The notes under the pieces were generated by a model. The model was not told where the DNA came from. It saw only the letters and a program-made list of their open reading frames with translations, and made no database searches. Below, in pieces: positions 1 through 11,850 of a stretch of DNA of 64,000 bases. The DNA comes from Bradyrhizobium sp. BR 10289 (GTDB lineage: Bacteria; Pseudomonadota; Alphaproteobacteria; Rhizobiales; Xanthobacteraceae): contig NZ_JACOFR010000036.1 of the NCBI RefSeq assembly GCF_019455385.1, positions 1 through 64,000 on the forward strand, written 5' to 3'. Positions within the stretch are counted from its first letter, which is position 1. Each line of letters begins with the position of its first letter. Both the position numbers and the translations under genes were made by a program.

Positions 1-147
1 ACCGAGGGTTACAGCTTACTTAACTTGGAGGGGTATTCGGAACAGGTAAGAGGTAAGAAGTGCTTTACTGGGCCGGACTCATACTGCCTTGTCGCCCATT
101 TGCGGTGAATTGAACCAATTAATGATGCGGATCCGGGAGTTGTTCCC
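1..147. other. left-edge intergenic stretch
   Basis: No gene could be supported here. The only open frames are short and run antisense to the response-regulator gene that follows. The stretch just before that gene is relatively A/T-rich and probably holds its promoter, but no clear -35/-10 pair is evident. Confidence 0.4.
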
Positions 148-534
148 ATGCCCCGTGTGCTCGTTGTCGACGACCAGAAGGACGTCCGCGCCATGGTGGC
201 GATCGTGCTTCGGGTCAACCATTATGACGTAGTCGAGGCCGAGAGTGGCGCCGCGGGCCTGAAGGCCTTCGGCGAAGGTGCTTTCGATGCGGCAATTGTC
301 GATATCTTCCTGGCTGATACCAGTGGCGTTGACGTCATGATGGCCATTCGCGAGCAAGTTCCGGGGTTTCCGCTCGTCGCGGTCTCCGGGATGACCGCTC
401 TGGATTTCGTGAGCGAGGCGCCTGATCTCGCCGACGTCGTATGCCTGCAAAAGCCGTTTCGGCCGAACGATCTGCTGCAGGCGCTGCGCAAGGCTCAGGC
501 TGCCGCGGGCGGCCAGCTCTCCGCAGCTGTCTGA
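148..534 (+). CDS. single-domain response regulator (CheY-like receiver)
   Basis: 128-residue protein that is one receiver (REC) domain with no output domain. Visible family residues are the acidic pair D8/D9 in VLVVDDQ, the phospho-acceptor D52 in IVDIFLAD, the Ser/Thr position at S80 in AVSGMT, and the conserved lysine K102 in LQKPF. Such stand-alone receivers act as phospho-relay intermediates or bind a partner protein in the cytoplasm. No histidine kinase lies within the window, so its partner is unknown. The short Ala/Gly-rich tail after residue 115 is unlike a DNA-binding domain. The gene is convergent with livK, from which it is separated by a hairpin terminator. Confidence 0.88.
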   Translation: MPRVLVVDDQKDVRAMVAIVLRVNHYDVVEAESGAAGLKAFGEGAFDAAIVDIFLADTSGVDVMMAIREQVPGFPLVAVSGMTALDFVSEAPDLADVVCLQKPFRPNDLLQALRKAQAAAGGQLSAAV

Positions 535-551
535 CCCGCCGGGCAAAAGAA

Positions 552-575
552 AACGCCCCGGCGAACCGGGGCGTT
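552..575 (-). terminator. rho-independent terminator of livK
   Basis: The arms AACGCCCCGG and CCGGGGCGTT enclose a 4-nt loop. Read on the minus strand the stem is followed by a T-rich run (TTTTCTTTT), so it should end livK transcription. It may also stop the convergent response-regulator transcript, although the plus-strand side has no T-run. Confidence 0.75.
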
Positions 576-602
576 GGGGGCGATCTGGACAGGCGACCCG
601 TC

Positions 603-1721
603 TCAGGTGCCGTTGCCTTTGATCTCGGCGTAGCCGCCCTTGGCGTCCCATTTGTAGACGACGTAGTCGAGCTGCTTGATGTCGCCCTTGGCGTCGTACT
701 CGATCGGGCCGATCACGGTGTCCCACTTGCCGGCCTTGATCGCGGCCATGACCTTCTTCGCATCGGTGGTGCCGGCCTTCTTGGCCGCCTGCGACCAGAC
801 CTGCATCGCCGCGTAGGTGTAGAGCGTGTAGCCTTCGGGATCGATGTTCTTGGCCTTGAACGCCTCGACGATCTTCTTGGCGGTCGGCTTGTTGCGCGGA
901 TCGGGACCGAAGGTGAACAGCGTGCCTTCGCCGGCCGGACCGGTGATGGAGGCGTACTCCTTGTCGGCGAGCGCGTCGCCGGCCATCAGCACGGTCTTCA
1001 GGCCCTGGTCGCGCATCTGGCGCAGGATCAGGCCGCTCTCCTGATGATAGCCGCCGACATAGACGAGGTCGATGTTGTCGCGCTTCAGGCGCGAGACGAT
1101 CGCGTTGAAGTCCTTGTCGCCCTTGTTGTAGGACTCGTACATCTTCTCGGTGATGCCGGCCTTGTTGAGCGCCTTCTTGGTCTCGTCCGCAAGACCCTTG
1201 CCGTAGGTGGTCTTGTCGTTGAGGATCGCGATGTTCTTGCCTTTGTAGTTCTTGGCGATGTACTGCGCCGCGACCAGGCCCTGCTGGTCGTCACGGCCGC
1301 AGACGCGCGCCACGTTCCAAAGTCCCGCATCGGTGAATTTCGGATTAGTGGAGGCGGGGGTGATCTGGAGCACGTTGCCGTCGGCATAGGCCTCCGATGC
1401 CGGGATCGACGACGACGAGCAATAGTGCCCGGCCACGAACGGCATCTTGGCGCCGGCGATCTTCTCGGCAACCGAGCGCGCCTGCTTCGGATCGCAGGCA
1501 TCGTCCTCGACGTCGAGCGCGAGCTTCTTGCCGTTGACGCCGCCGGCGGCGTTGATGTCAGCCACGGCCATTTCGGCGCCGTTCTTCATCTGGCGGCCGA
1601 AGGCGGACTCGCCGCCGGTCATCGGACCTGCGACTGCGACGGTGACATCCTGCGCGAATGCCGCGCTCGAGAGCGCGAGCGATGCGCCGAATGCCAGACC
1701 GATGAGCTTCAGTGATTTCAT
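603..1721 (-). CDS. livK: branched-chain amino-acid ABC transporter, periplasmic binding protein
   Basis: 372-residue periplasmic binding protein of the Leu/Ile/Val-binding family (peripla_BP type I fold). A signal peptide is clear: basic MKSLK start, hydrophobic core, and an AFA cleavage site near residue 23. The mature start VTVAVAGPMTGG and the downstream AVADINAAGGVNGKKL are typical of LivK/LivJ. It delivers amino acids to the LivHMGF membrane complex encoded just upstream on the same strand. It is the last gene of that group, 150 bp after livF. The gap holds a short palindrome (CCGGGC/GCCCGG at 1756-1769), so it may be transcribed partly on its own. The exact ligand cannot be read from sequence. 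Confidence 0.93.
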   Translation of the reverse strand: MKSLKLIGLAFGASLALSSAAFAQDVTVAVAGPMTGGESAFGRQMKNGAEMAVADINAAGGVNGKKLALDVEDDACDPKQARSVAEKIAGAKMPFVAGHYCSSSSIPASEAYADGNVLQITPASTNPKFTDAGLWNVARVCGRDDQQGLVAAQYIAKNYKGKNIAILNDKTTYGKGLADETKKALNKAGITEKMYESYNKGDKDFNAIVSRLKRDNIDLVYVGGYHQESGLILRQMRDQGLKTVLMAGDALADKEYASITGPAGEGTLFTFGPDPRNKPTAKKIVEAFKAKNIDPEGYTLYTYAAMQVWSQAAKKAGTTDAKKVMAAIKAGKWDTVIGPIEYDAKGDIKQLDYVVYKWDAKGGYAEIKGNGT

Positions 1722-1871
1722 GAGATACCTCGCGGGTGGTCGCCTGTGGAAGTTGCCGGGCAGGCCCGGTCCAAACCGGCGCCATTCTTGAATGAATTTT
1801 GCGAGAAGTCACCGGCAAAATACGGGCATCGATGGAGATATCTCGCCGCATTCGGCCGCACATCGCCCGTC

Positions 1872-2608
1872 TCAGCCGTGCCGGCCGCCTTCCAGATAGG
1901 CGGCGCGAATCTCGGGGCGCTGCAACAACTCGGCGCCGGTGCCTGCCAGCGTGATGAGGCCGTTGACCATGACATAGCCGCGATGGGCGAGCTTGAGCGC
2001 GTGGTTGGCGTTCTGCTCGACGATCAGCACGGTCAGGCCGTCCTGCCGGTTCAGGGTGCGGATCGCATCGAAGATCTGCCGGGCGATCAGTGGCGCGAGG
2101 CCAAGCGAGGGCTCGTCGAGCAGCAGCAGGCGGGGCCGGCTCATCAGGGCACGTCCGATCGCCAGCATCTGCTGCTCGCCGCCGGAGAGGGTTCCGCCGC
2201 GCTGGGCGTAACGTTCCTTCAACCGTGGAAACAGTGAGAACACGCGCTGCAGCGTCGCCTCGCGCTCCGCATCGGTGCATTCGGTGGCGTCCGCCCCCAT
2301 CTGGAGGTTTTCCGCCACGCTCATGCGCGGGAAGATGCGACGTCCCTCCGGCGATTGCGCGATGCGCAAATGCGCGATCTCGTGGGTCGGAACGCCGGTG
2401 ATGTCGCGGCCCTCGTACAGGATCTGGCCGGAGCGGGCGCGCGGCTTGCCGAAGATCGTCATCATCAGCGTCGATTTGCCGGCCCCGTTGGCGCCGATCA
2501 GTGCCACGATCTCGCCGGAATTGATCTCGACGTCGACGCCCTTCAGCGCCTCGATCTTGCCGTAGGCGGCGCGAAGGCTGCGGATCGCGAGCAGGGGAGT
2601 GGGTGAAG

Positions 2609-2612
<4 letters not shown>
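1872..2612 (-). CDS. livF: branched-chain amino-acid ABC transporter ATPase LivF
   Basis: 246-residue ABC ATPase, the usual LivF length. It has Walker A GANGAGKST (around residue 40), signature LSGGEQQM, Walker B LLLLDEPSLGL and the switch histidine region that in LivF reads IVEQN. The start at 2612 (MTSPTPLL) was chosen because the longer in-frame extension upstream is antisense-like, Arg-rich and overlaps livG. With this start the gene overlaps livG by 4 bp (ATGA), showing translational coupling. It powers import together with LivG. Confidence 0.94.
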
Positions 2613-4758
<2,146 letters not shown>

Positions 4759-4769
4759 GCGGCGGTCCG

Positions 4770-5687
<918 letters not shown>

Positions 5688-5882
5688 GCGCTGCCGTTAC
5701 CAAACCTGTGGCGGGCTCAAAGGGAGCTCTTCGAGGGAGAGTTTCTGTGAGTTTCTTCGCGGGCCCCGGCAGCCCCAAGCGTTCTTCCTGTTTTGTAACA
5801 GGAGGGAACTGGCGGCTGCAACTGGCCGCTGCTCGTTAGAAGGTCTTGTGCAGAACTCATTTGGCTACGGATGTCATATCGG

Positions 5883-5911
5883 GGTTCCGCAGCTGCGAGG
5901 AACCTGGTTCC
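5883..5911. promoter_or_regulatory. three alternating GGTTCC/GGAACC half-sites
   Basis: GGTTCC at 5883-5888, GGAACC at 5899-5904 and GGTTCC at 5906-5911. The second copy can pair with the first (10-nt spacer that itself contains GCAGCTGC) or, as a compact palindrome with 1-nt spacer, with the third. It lies 67 bp upstream of the small Gln/Gly-rich gene and 196 bp upstream of livH. It could be an operator or alternative RNA hairpins. Function is inferred from symmetry and position only. Confidence 0.35.
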
Positions 5912-5977
5912 GCATGGCAACCAAATCGCTGCCCCGCGGTTATCTCGCACTGACGTCCAACAAGGGAGTTTCCCGAC

Positions 5978-6139
5978 ATGACGAAGCAGCAGAACCAGAA
6001 TCCGGGCCAGCAGGGCCAGAACCCCGGTCAGCAGCAGGGCGGCGGCCAGAAACCCGGACAGCAGCAGCAGGATCCGCAGCGCCAGGGCGAGCGGCCCGGC
6101 CAGCAGCAGGGCGGCCAGCCCCGTCAGGACAACAGGTAG
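5978..6139 (+). CDS. small Gln/Gly/Pro-rich hydrophilic protein
   Basis: 53-residue open frame starting MTKQQNQNPGQQ and ending QPRQDNR. It is built of degenerate repeats of the type NPGQQ/KPGQQQ/RPGQQQGG. It has no hydrophobic segment and no signal peptide, so it is probably cytoplasmic and disordered. A purine-rich Shine-Dalgarno region (CAAGGGAG) lies 8-15 bp upstream, and a good hairpin terminator follows within 30 bp, so it appears to be its own transcription unit. The family and function are not recognised. Similar low-complexity GQ-rich peptides occur among stress-associated small proteins, but nothing in the sequence proves that role. Confidence 0.6.
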   Translation: MTKQQNQNPGQQGQNPGQQQGGGQKPGQQQQDPQRQGERPGQQQGGQPRQDNR

Positions 6140-6166
6140 ATTTGTGAGCCGAGGAGTGAAGGGAGG

Positions 6167-6191
6167 CCCCGCCGCAAGGCGGGGTCTTTTT
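6167..6191 (+). terminator. rho-independent terminator after the Gln/Gly-rich gene
   Basis: Stem CCCCGCC/GGCGGGG with GCAA tetraloop followed by TCTTTTT. It lies 28 bp after the stop codon of the small gene. Confidence 0.85.
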
Positions 6192-6321
6192 GTCGGACCG
6201 GTCGTTCCACAGGCCGGTTAAGGTAAACGAAGGGTTTAAATTGCTGCCACAGTCTGATGCGAGTTAGCTCCCCGCAAAGCCTTCTCTCCGAAGGCGAGTG
6301 GCAGGCGAAGCGGGAAGCGGC

Positions 6322-6846
6322 ATGTTCAGGAATTGGCGGATCGGCTCGGTCAACGGCGCGCTGGTGGCGGCCTACTTCATCCCCGCCTGGACCCTCGTTG
6401 CCTTCAACATCATGGTGGCCCCGGTGCACGGCCTCTATGAGCGGCCGAGTGTCGCGGTCGCCCTGTTCCTCAGCGACCATCTCCAGATGGCCGGTATGGA
6501 CACGGTGCGGGCCGCCTGGCTGCTGGCGCTGGGGCGGCTGACCGTCGTCGCGTTTTTCGCGATCCATCTCGCGCTTCTGTGCATTCCCCGAACCCGCAGC
6601 AATGGCGGCAGCGACGAGGCGCTCGGCATTGCGCTGGCGATCGGCAGCATCATCTCGTTCGCGAGCATGGTGATGGCCTCCAAGGTCGGCGAGATGGCCG
6701 CGCTCCGGCTGCACGCCACCGAGCTGCTGCTGCTGCTCGGTGCCGCCATCGTGGTGGTGATCGAGAAGCCTGCGGCAGCGCCGAAGCTCGTCGAAGCAAC
6801 ACCGCCGCTAGCTCTTGAGCAGACCGAGCTCCTGCACAATCGCTGA
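6322..6846 (+). CDS. four-helix membrane protein of unknown function
   Basis: 174-residue protein with four hydrophobic segments at about residues 10-35, 65-90, 100-125 and 135-155, consistent with a small inner-membrane protein. The ATG at 6322 (MFRNWRIGS) is preferred over the GTG at 6298 because it starts just before the first helix and follows a purine-rich GGGAAG. The C-terminal 20 residues are polar. Its 3' end overlaps the 3' end of the convergent pcaC by 39 bp. No family was recognised. The general look resembles small four-helix membrane proteins of rhizobia with no assigned role. Confidence 0.65.
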   Translation: MFRNWRIGSVNGALVAAYFIPAWTLVAFNIMVAPVHGLYERPSVAVALFLSDHLQMAGMDTVRAAWLLALGRLTVVAFFAIHLALLCIPRTRSNGGSDEALGIALAIGSIISFASMVMASKVGEMAALRLHATELLLLLGAAIVVVIEKPAAAPKLVEATPPLALEQTELLHNR

Positions 6847-7200
6847 GGCTTCCTTGACGGCGTGGTTGGCCGCCGGCACGCCGCAATAGATCGCCTGCTG
6901 CAAGAGGATTTCCTTGATGTCGTCGGGCGTGAAGCCGCCCTCGGCGAGCGCCGCGCGGACGTGCAGGCGGAACTCGTCCCATTGCCCGAGCGCGACCATG
7001 GTACCGATCACGAGCACGCGCCGCGTGCGCTCGTCGAAATGCGGCCGCGTCCAGATCTCGCCCCAGGCATAGCGCGTGATCATGTCCTGGAAGTCGGTGT
7101 TGAACGCGTTGCGGTTCGCGATCGACTTGTCGACCCAGGCATTGCCCAGCACTTTTCGGCGCACGTTCATGCCGGCATCGCGGCGCTTCTGGTCGTCCAT
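6808..7200 (-). CDS. pcaC: 4-carboxymuconolactone decarboxylase
   Basis: 130-residue protein of the carboxymuconolactone decarboxylase (CMD) family, the length of stand-alone PcaC. It decarboxylates 4-carboxymuconolactone to 3-oxoadipate enol-lactone in the protocatechuate branch of the beta-ketoadipate pathway (cytoplasm). The PcaC-type stretches FQDMITRYAWGEIW and LALGQWDEFRLH-like (VALGQWDEFRLHV) are visible. The ATG at 7200 (MDDQKRRDAG) is chosen; an upstream in-frame start adds ten residues not expected in the family. pcaD and pcaB lie 2.3 kb away on the same strand with an opposite-strand gene between them. Confidence 0.93.
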   Translation of the reverse strand: MDDQKRRDAGMNVRRKVLGNAWVDKSIANRNAFNTDFQDMITRYAWGEIWTRPHFDERTRRVLVIGTMVALGQWDEFRLHVRAALAEGGFTPDDIKEILLQQAIYCGVPAANHAVKEASAIVQELGLLKS

Positions 7201-7363
7201 TGGGCATCCTCTGGTCAAAATCACGGTCACGCCAATCTAGCGCAGCCCCGCCGAAGCCGACAGGGCGATGCGGCGGGCCCCATATCTTTCGCCGCCGTTC
7301 TATCTGAGGTAGCATCGGCCATTGCACGCGCCTGAAGCCTTCGTTTCGAAGGAGTGAATTGCC

Positions 7364-9499
7364 ATGGTCGAGACCGCGCCCGGCTATATTGCCATGTTCA
7401 AGACGGCCGACGACTACCACGAGCTGAATGCGGGCGCGCATCGCAAGCCGCCCAAGGTGCTGAGCGCGCCGTCCCTGGTGTGGCATCTCGCCTTCTGGAC
7501 CAATTTTCAGGAGGTTGGGCGTGGCCGGGACCAGCCTGTCAATCCGGAATGGGCCCCGAACAAGCGCCCCGAGGAGATCAACACGGCCCTCGACGGCTTC
7601 ATCCGGGAGCTTTGGATCGGGCTGGAAAGGGAGCTCGGCAGCACGGTCGATGTCACGCCGCGGATTGGAGGCGTCAACCTGCTGTTCGGCAGCGCCTACC
7701 GCAATCCGCGGAGCGACGGGGTCACGACGCTCACGCGGCGCCAGAATGACATCTTTGCGAGCACCAATCGCGTTGTCAGCCTGCAATTCGTCTGGCAATT
7801 GCTTGACGTCACGATCCGTTTCGAGACCCAGGCCGAGTATTTCACGATGTCGGTCTTCGTCGAGCTCGACCGGCCGCGCACCAACGCTCCGAGCGGCATC
7901 GCCAGGCTGAACGAGACGATGGAGCGGGTCGCCGCCTATCTCGACCCGGACCGGCACCTCTCCGCTGGCAGCGATCCCGCGACTCCGCCGTCACAAGAGA
8001 TGATCGACCAGCTTGCGAAGGATATCAACCGCTATTCATTCCACGAGTTCTGGCGTGTCTTTGACGAGCAGGTGCTGTCGCTGGGCGGTCCGTTCCGGAA
8101 CGATGCCATTTTCCAGCGTGTCTGCGCGGATTTTCGCGGCCTGATCGCCTCCGAGCGAGCCGTGATTTTCCAGGACGATCGCTTCTTCAAGTTCAACGGA
8201 CCGCCAAGCTGGGGCGCCGAGGCCAAGCAACTGCTGTTGCCCCTGATCCAGCATCGTATCCGCACCGATCACACGCGCTACGAATGCGCCGCCAACTACA
8301 TGCTCGACGGCCGTGCATTCTATCTGAGTACGCTAGGTCCGCAACTGCCCGAGATTCCGGATGGCCAGCGCGTTCCCGTCGAGTTCATCGTCTATGCCCA
8401 TCAGAGGGTCGACGACAGGACCGTGGTCAACAAATGGCAGCTCGGCCGTCTCGTCAGCCAGATCCTCCAGCTCGGCACGTTCCGGCTGTGTGCGCTCAAG
8501 GACGTCAAGTGGCTGCACGATGCCGGGCTCGAGCTGTCCGATCTGGAGGAGGCGACCCAGCGGGCACGTCGCGCGATCGCGAGAACGGAAGCTTACGGGA
8601 CGCGCCCGGGACAAAGCGTCCCGGAAACCGCCAACCAGCGCAATCGCGTCGCCATGGCCGAGATCGCCAAGGCGCATGCGCAGCTCAACGAGATCACCGG
8701 CAAGTTTCTGGAGAATACCGGCAGCGGTCCGCTCTACCGGATCGAACGGTCCCGCTTCTATGTGCGGCAGTTCGAAGACAATGTGAAGCTGCTGCGCATT
8801 CTACGCCTCGAAGGCGACCAGCCCTACGATCAGTTCATCCGGCGCCGGCTGGGACCGGAATTCGATTTCATCGACCGGCTGGGCGTCCGCTACGAGCGCG
8901 CGATGTCGAGCATCGTCAGCCTTGATCAGAATTATCTTTCCATCACGCAGAACTCGCTGGTGGAGCGCGCCACCAAGATCGACGAGGAGACGAAGACGAT
9001 CCAGTCGGAGATCGGCGGAATCCAGCGTTGGGGCGAGTTCATCCTGCTCGCTGCCCTGGTGCCCTACTACGTCTCCCATCTGCTCATCCTGATCATGGGA
9101 GAAGAATGGCCGCTCAAATCGCGGGCCGCCACCGGCGTGTGGTTGCTCAGCATCGCGTTCGCGATCTACCGCGCTTTCAATCAGGCCTTCGACCGCCGCA
9201 AGCTCACCTTGATACTGCTACCATTCGCGTTGGCCGAACTGGTGTTGATCGGCGTGTCGTTGATCGCGCCGCCGCAACCAGGACATCACCAGGCCGGGTC
9301 GGGGACCGATGGCGGCGTGCGAACCCGGCCCTCGCGCGAGCCGGCTCCAACGAACTCCGAAGCGCCGGCGGACGAGCTGAAAACGCCTCAGCGACCATCA
9401 TTACAGTCTGCGGACCCATCGCCTTCTGAGCCCGCGCCGCCGCCTCCGCCCGACCCGCAGGTAACGCCGCAACCGCAGCCTTCTGCGGAGTCGCGATAG
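7364..9499 (+). CDS. large membrane-anchored protein of unknown function
   Basis: 711-residue protein. Residues 1-530 are soluble-looking, with a helical, charged stretch at about 390-560. Then come four hydrophobic segments at about residues 560-650 (one reads FILLAALVPYYVSHLLILIM) and a Pro/Ser/Glu-rich disordered tail to the end. The overall plan (cytoplasmic domain, long helical region, hydrophobic segments near the C-terminus) weakly recalls DUF3422-type membrane proteins, but I cannot confirm the family. It has no signal peptide, no nucleotide-binding motif and no GMN motif as in CorA. It is convergent with pcaD, with a gap of only 6 bp, and splits the pca genes. The start at 7364 follows GAAGGAG. 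Confidence 0.72.
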   Translation: MVETAPGYIAMFKTADDYHELNAGAHRKPPKVLSAPSLVWHLAFWTNFQEVGRGRDQPVNPEWAPNKRPEEINTALDGFIRELWIGLERELGSTVDVTPRIGGVNLLFGSAYRNPRSDGVTTLTRRQNDIFASTNRVVSLQFVWQLLDVTIRFETQAEYFTMSVFVELDRPRTNAPSGIARLNETMERVAAYLDPDRHLSAGSDPATPPSQEMIDQLAKDINRYSFHEFWRVFDEQVLSLGGPFRNDAIFQRVCADFRGLIASERAVIFQDDRFFKFNGPPSWGAEAKQLLLPLIQHRIRTDHTRYECAANYMLDGRAFYLSTLGPQLPEIPDGQRVPVEFIVYAHQRVDDRTVVNKWQLGRLVSQILQLGTFRLCALKDVKWLHDAGLELSDLEEATQRARRAIARTEAYGTRPGQSVPETANQRNRVAMAEIAKAHAQLNEITGKFLENTGSGPLYRIERSRFYVRQFEDNVKLLRILRLEGDQPYDQFIRRRLGPEFDFIDRLGVRYERAMSSIVSLDQNYLSITQNSLVERATKIDEETKTIQSEIGGIQRWGEFILLAALVPYYVSHLLILIMGEEWPLKSRAATGVWLLSIAFAIYRAFNQAFDRRKLTLILLPFALAELVLIGVSLIAPPQPGHHQAGSGTDGGVRTRPSREPAPTNSEAPADELKTPQRPSLQSADPSPSEPAPPPPPDPQVTPQPQPSAESR

Positions 9500-9505
9500 G
9501 CGACC

Positions 9506-10288
9506 TCAGCGCTGCGTCAGAAAGCCCACCACCGCGTCGGTGAAGGCGTGCGGCTGCTCGACATTGGAAATGTGGGCGGCGTCGATGATGGTCATGCTGG
9601 CGCCGGGAATGTTCGAGCGGATCAATTCGCCCGCGGAGATCGGGGTGGCCATGTCGTGGCGGCCGGCGATGACAAGCGTCGGGCTCTTGATCTTCGGCAG
9701 CAGCGCGCGCTGGTCGAGCGTCGACAGCGCCTCGCAGCAGGCGAGGTAGCCTTCCACGGGCGTGGCGAGCAGCATCGATTTCATCTTCGCGGTGATGTCA
9801 GGCTCGCGCTCGCGGAAATCCTGGGTCAGCCAGCCCGCGACGACGGCGTCGGCGACCGCGGCGATGCCGCCCTTCTTGACGGCCTCGATCCGCTCCAGCC
9901 ATTTGGTCGGCTCGGCATAATAGCAGGAGGTGTTGGCGAGGATGAGCTTGCCGAATCTTTCAGGCGCGTTGGCGCCCAGCCATTGCCCGACCATGCCGCC
10001 CATCGACAGGCCGCACCAATGCACCTTCTCGATGTTGAGGTCGTCGAGGATCGCCAGCACGTCGCGGCCGAAACGCTCCAGCGTATAGGGGCCGGGCGGA
10101 ACGTTCGACTTGCCGTGGCCGCGGCGGTCGTAGCGGATGACGCGGAACACCTGCGTCAGCGCCTTCATCTGCGGCTCCCACATCTGCAGCGTGCAGCCGA
10201 GCGAGTTGGACAGCATCAGGGTCGGCCCGCCGTCGCGGCCCTCGACGGAGACGTTGATCAGGCAACCGTCGGCATCGATCATGGGCAT
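9506..10288 (-). CDS. pcaD: 3-oxoadipate enol-lactonase
   Basis: 260-residue alpha/beta hydrolase. The nucleophile elbow GLSMGG places the catalytic serine at S95; the acid is D212 in AGRHDMATP and the histidine H239 in DAAHISNVEQP. Length and these motifs match PcaD, which hydrolyses 3-oxoadipate enol-lactone to 3-oxoadipate. The start at 10288 (MPMIDADG) follows a GGAGA ribosome-binding site; an ATG two codons later is also possible. A longer upstream frame is Arg-rich, shadows pcaB and is not used. It lies 35 bp downstream of pcaB, so they are probably co-transcribed. Confidence 0.93.
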   Translation of the reverse strand: MPMIDADGCLINVSVEGRDGGPTLMLSNSLGCTLQMWEPQMKALTQVFRVIRYDRRGHGKSNVPPGPYTLERFGRDVLAILDDLNIEKVHWCGLSMGGMVGQWLGANAPERFGKLILANTSCYYAEPTKWLERIEAVKKGGIAAVADAVVAGWLTQDFREREPDITAKMKSMLLATPVEGYLACCEALSTLDQRALLPKIKSPTLVIAGRHDMATPISAGELIRSNIPGASMTIIDAAHISNVEQPHAFTDAVVGFLTQR

Positions 10289-10323
10289 GCGGCGTCTCCG
10301 TTTATTGTCCGCTCGGGGCTGTT

Positions 10324-11679
10324 CTAGTCGCGGTCGAGGCTGTCGAGCAGCCGGTCGATCAAGGCCTGCGACGCTCCTTGATAGGCCATCGGCTCGAACA
10401 ATGCCGCAATTTTCTCCGGCGAAAGATGCGCGGCGACCTGCGAATCGGCTGATAGCACATCGCGCAGGTGTTTCTTCTCGGCAACCGCGCGCTTGCTGGC
10501 GGCCTCGATCAGATGATGCGCATCGCTCTTGCCGATCTTGTCGGCGAGTGCAAAGGTGACGGCTTCCGCCATGATCAATCCGTGCGTCGCATCGAGATTG
10601 CTGCGCATGCGCGCGGGATCGACGTCGAGGCCTTCGGCGATGTCGACGATGGCGGCAAGCGCCCCCGAGGCGACCAGCATCAATTGTGGCAGCGTCGGCC
10701 ATTCCGCATGCCAGGGCCCGGCGCTGCGCTCGTGATCCTGCACCTGCGCCGCGAAGATCGTCGCGGCGAGTTGCGGGGCCATGGTCGCGCAGCCAAGGGC
10801 GCTTGCGGCGGCGACCGGGTTGCGCTTGTGCGGCATGGTCGAGGAGCCGCCACGGCCTTCGCCGGCGGGCTCGAAGGCCTCGCCGACATCGGTTTGCATC
10901 ATCAGCGAGACGTCACGCGCGATCTTGCCGCAGCTGCCGGCGAGGATGGCAAGGATGGATGCGGCTTCCGCGATGCGGTCGCGATGGGTGTGCCAGGGCG
11001 CCTCAGGCAGCGGCAGGTTCAACTCCTGGGCCAGCCGTTCGGCGACCGCGAGCCCCTTGTCGCCGAGCGCGGCGAGCGTGCCGGCGGCGCCGCCGAATTG
11101 TAGCGCAAGGCCTTCGCGGGAGAGCCGGCGCAGGCGGCAGCGGGCGCGCGCGAGGCTCGAGGCATATTCGGCGGCCTTCAGGCCGAACGGCATCGGCAGC
11201 GCGTGCTGGAGCCAGGTCCGCGCCACCATGGCTGTGTTGCGGTGGTTGCGCGCCACTGTGGCAAAACCCGTGATGGCGCGGCTGAGGTCGGCGTCCAGCG
11301 CAACGATGCCGGCGCGCAAGCCCAGCATGGTCGCGGTGTCGATCACGTCCTGGCTGGTCGCGCCCCAATGCACGTAGCGCGCAGCTTCCGCGTCGGCTTT
11401 CGCGACAGCGGCGGTCAGCGCCTTGACCAAGGGAATCGCGAGATTGCCGGACCGCGTCGCGGCCTCGGCCAAAGCGGTCATGTCGAAGGTGCCGGCCTTG
11501 CAGGCGGATTCGATCGGGCCCACGGCAGAGGCGGGAATCACGCCGGTCGCGGCCTCGGCCCGGGCCAGAGCTGCCTCGAAATCGAGCATGTTCTGGAGGG
11601 TGGCGCGGTCGTCGCAGACGGCGCGCATGGCCGCGCTCGACAGCATCGGCGCGAGCAGGGGGGAGAGGGCTGTGCTCAT
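10324..11679 (-). CDS. pcaB: 3-carboxy-cis,cis-muconate cycloisomerase
   Basis: 451-residue member of the fumarase/aspartase superfamily with the diagnostic signature GSSTMPHKRNP. It also has the conserved HWGATSQD region near residue 105 and RTWLQHALP around residue 155. It lactonises 3-carboxymuconate to 4-carboxymuconolactone, the substrate of the PcaC encoded nearby. It is the first gene of a pcaB-pcaD unit. pcaG/pcaH and a regulator are not in the window. It is divergent from coxG with 171 bp between them. Confidence 0.94.
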   Translation of the reverse strand: MSTALSPLLAPMLSSAAMRAVCDDRATLQNMLDFEAALARAEAATGVIPASAVGPIESACKAGTFDMTALAEAATRSGNLAIPLVKALTAAVAKADAEAARYVHWGATSQDVIDTATMLGLRAGIVALDADLSRAITGFATVARNHRNTAMVARTWLQHALPMPFGLKAAEYASSLARARCRLRRLSREGLALQFGGAAGTLAALGDKGLAVAERLAQELNLPLPEAPWHTHRDRIAEAASILAILAGSCGKIARDVSLMMQTDVGEAFEPAGEGRGGSSTMPHKRNPVAAASALGCATMAPQLAATIFAAQVQDHERSAGPWHAEWPTLPQLMLVASGALAAIVDIAEGLDVDPARMRSNLDATHGLIMAEAVTFALADKIGKSDAHHLIEAASKRAVAEKKHLRDVLSADSQVAAHLSPEKIAALFEPMAYQGASQALIDRLLDSLDRD

Positions 11680-11850
11680 GTTGCGCGCGACCTAATCACC
11701 ATGCTTCGGCTCTGCCAATCCCCCGACCGTTCGCACAAAACATTTTGCAGGTGCGAATATGCATTGCACGTGACCGGGGGCTGCCCTTTTCTTTGCGGCC
11801 TCCGTGCGTTACTTGAGCATCCCCTACCTTTACGATCCCGGAGGCACCCC

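Noticed and set aside
441..1715. 424-residue plus-strand open frame opposite livK
   Set aside because: Composition (Val/Arg/Asp-rich, no domain) is that of an antisense shadow of a high-G+C gene; the livK frame has a signal peptide and family motifs.
5805..5837. EcfG-type (general stress) promoter GGAAC...CGTT before the Gln/Gly-rich gene
   Set aside because: The distance between the boxes is 24 nt, too long for the 16-18 nt expected; the nearer GGAAC at 5899 has no GTT at the right spacing.
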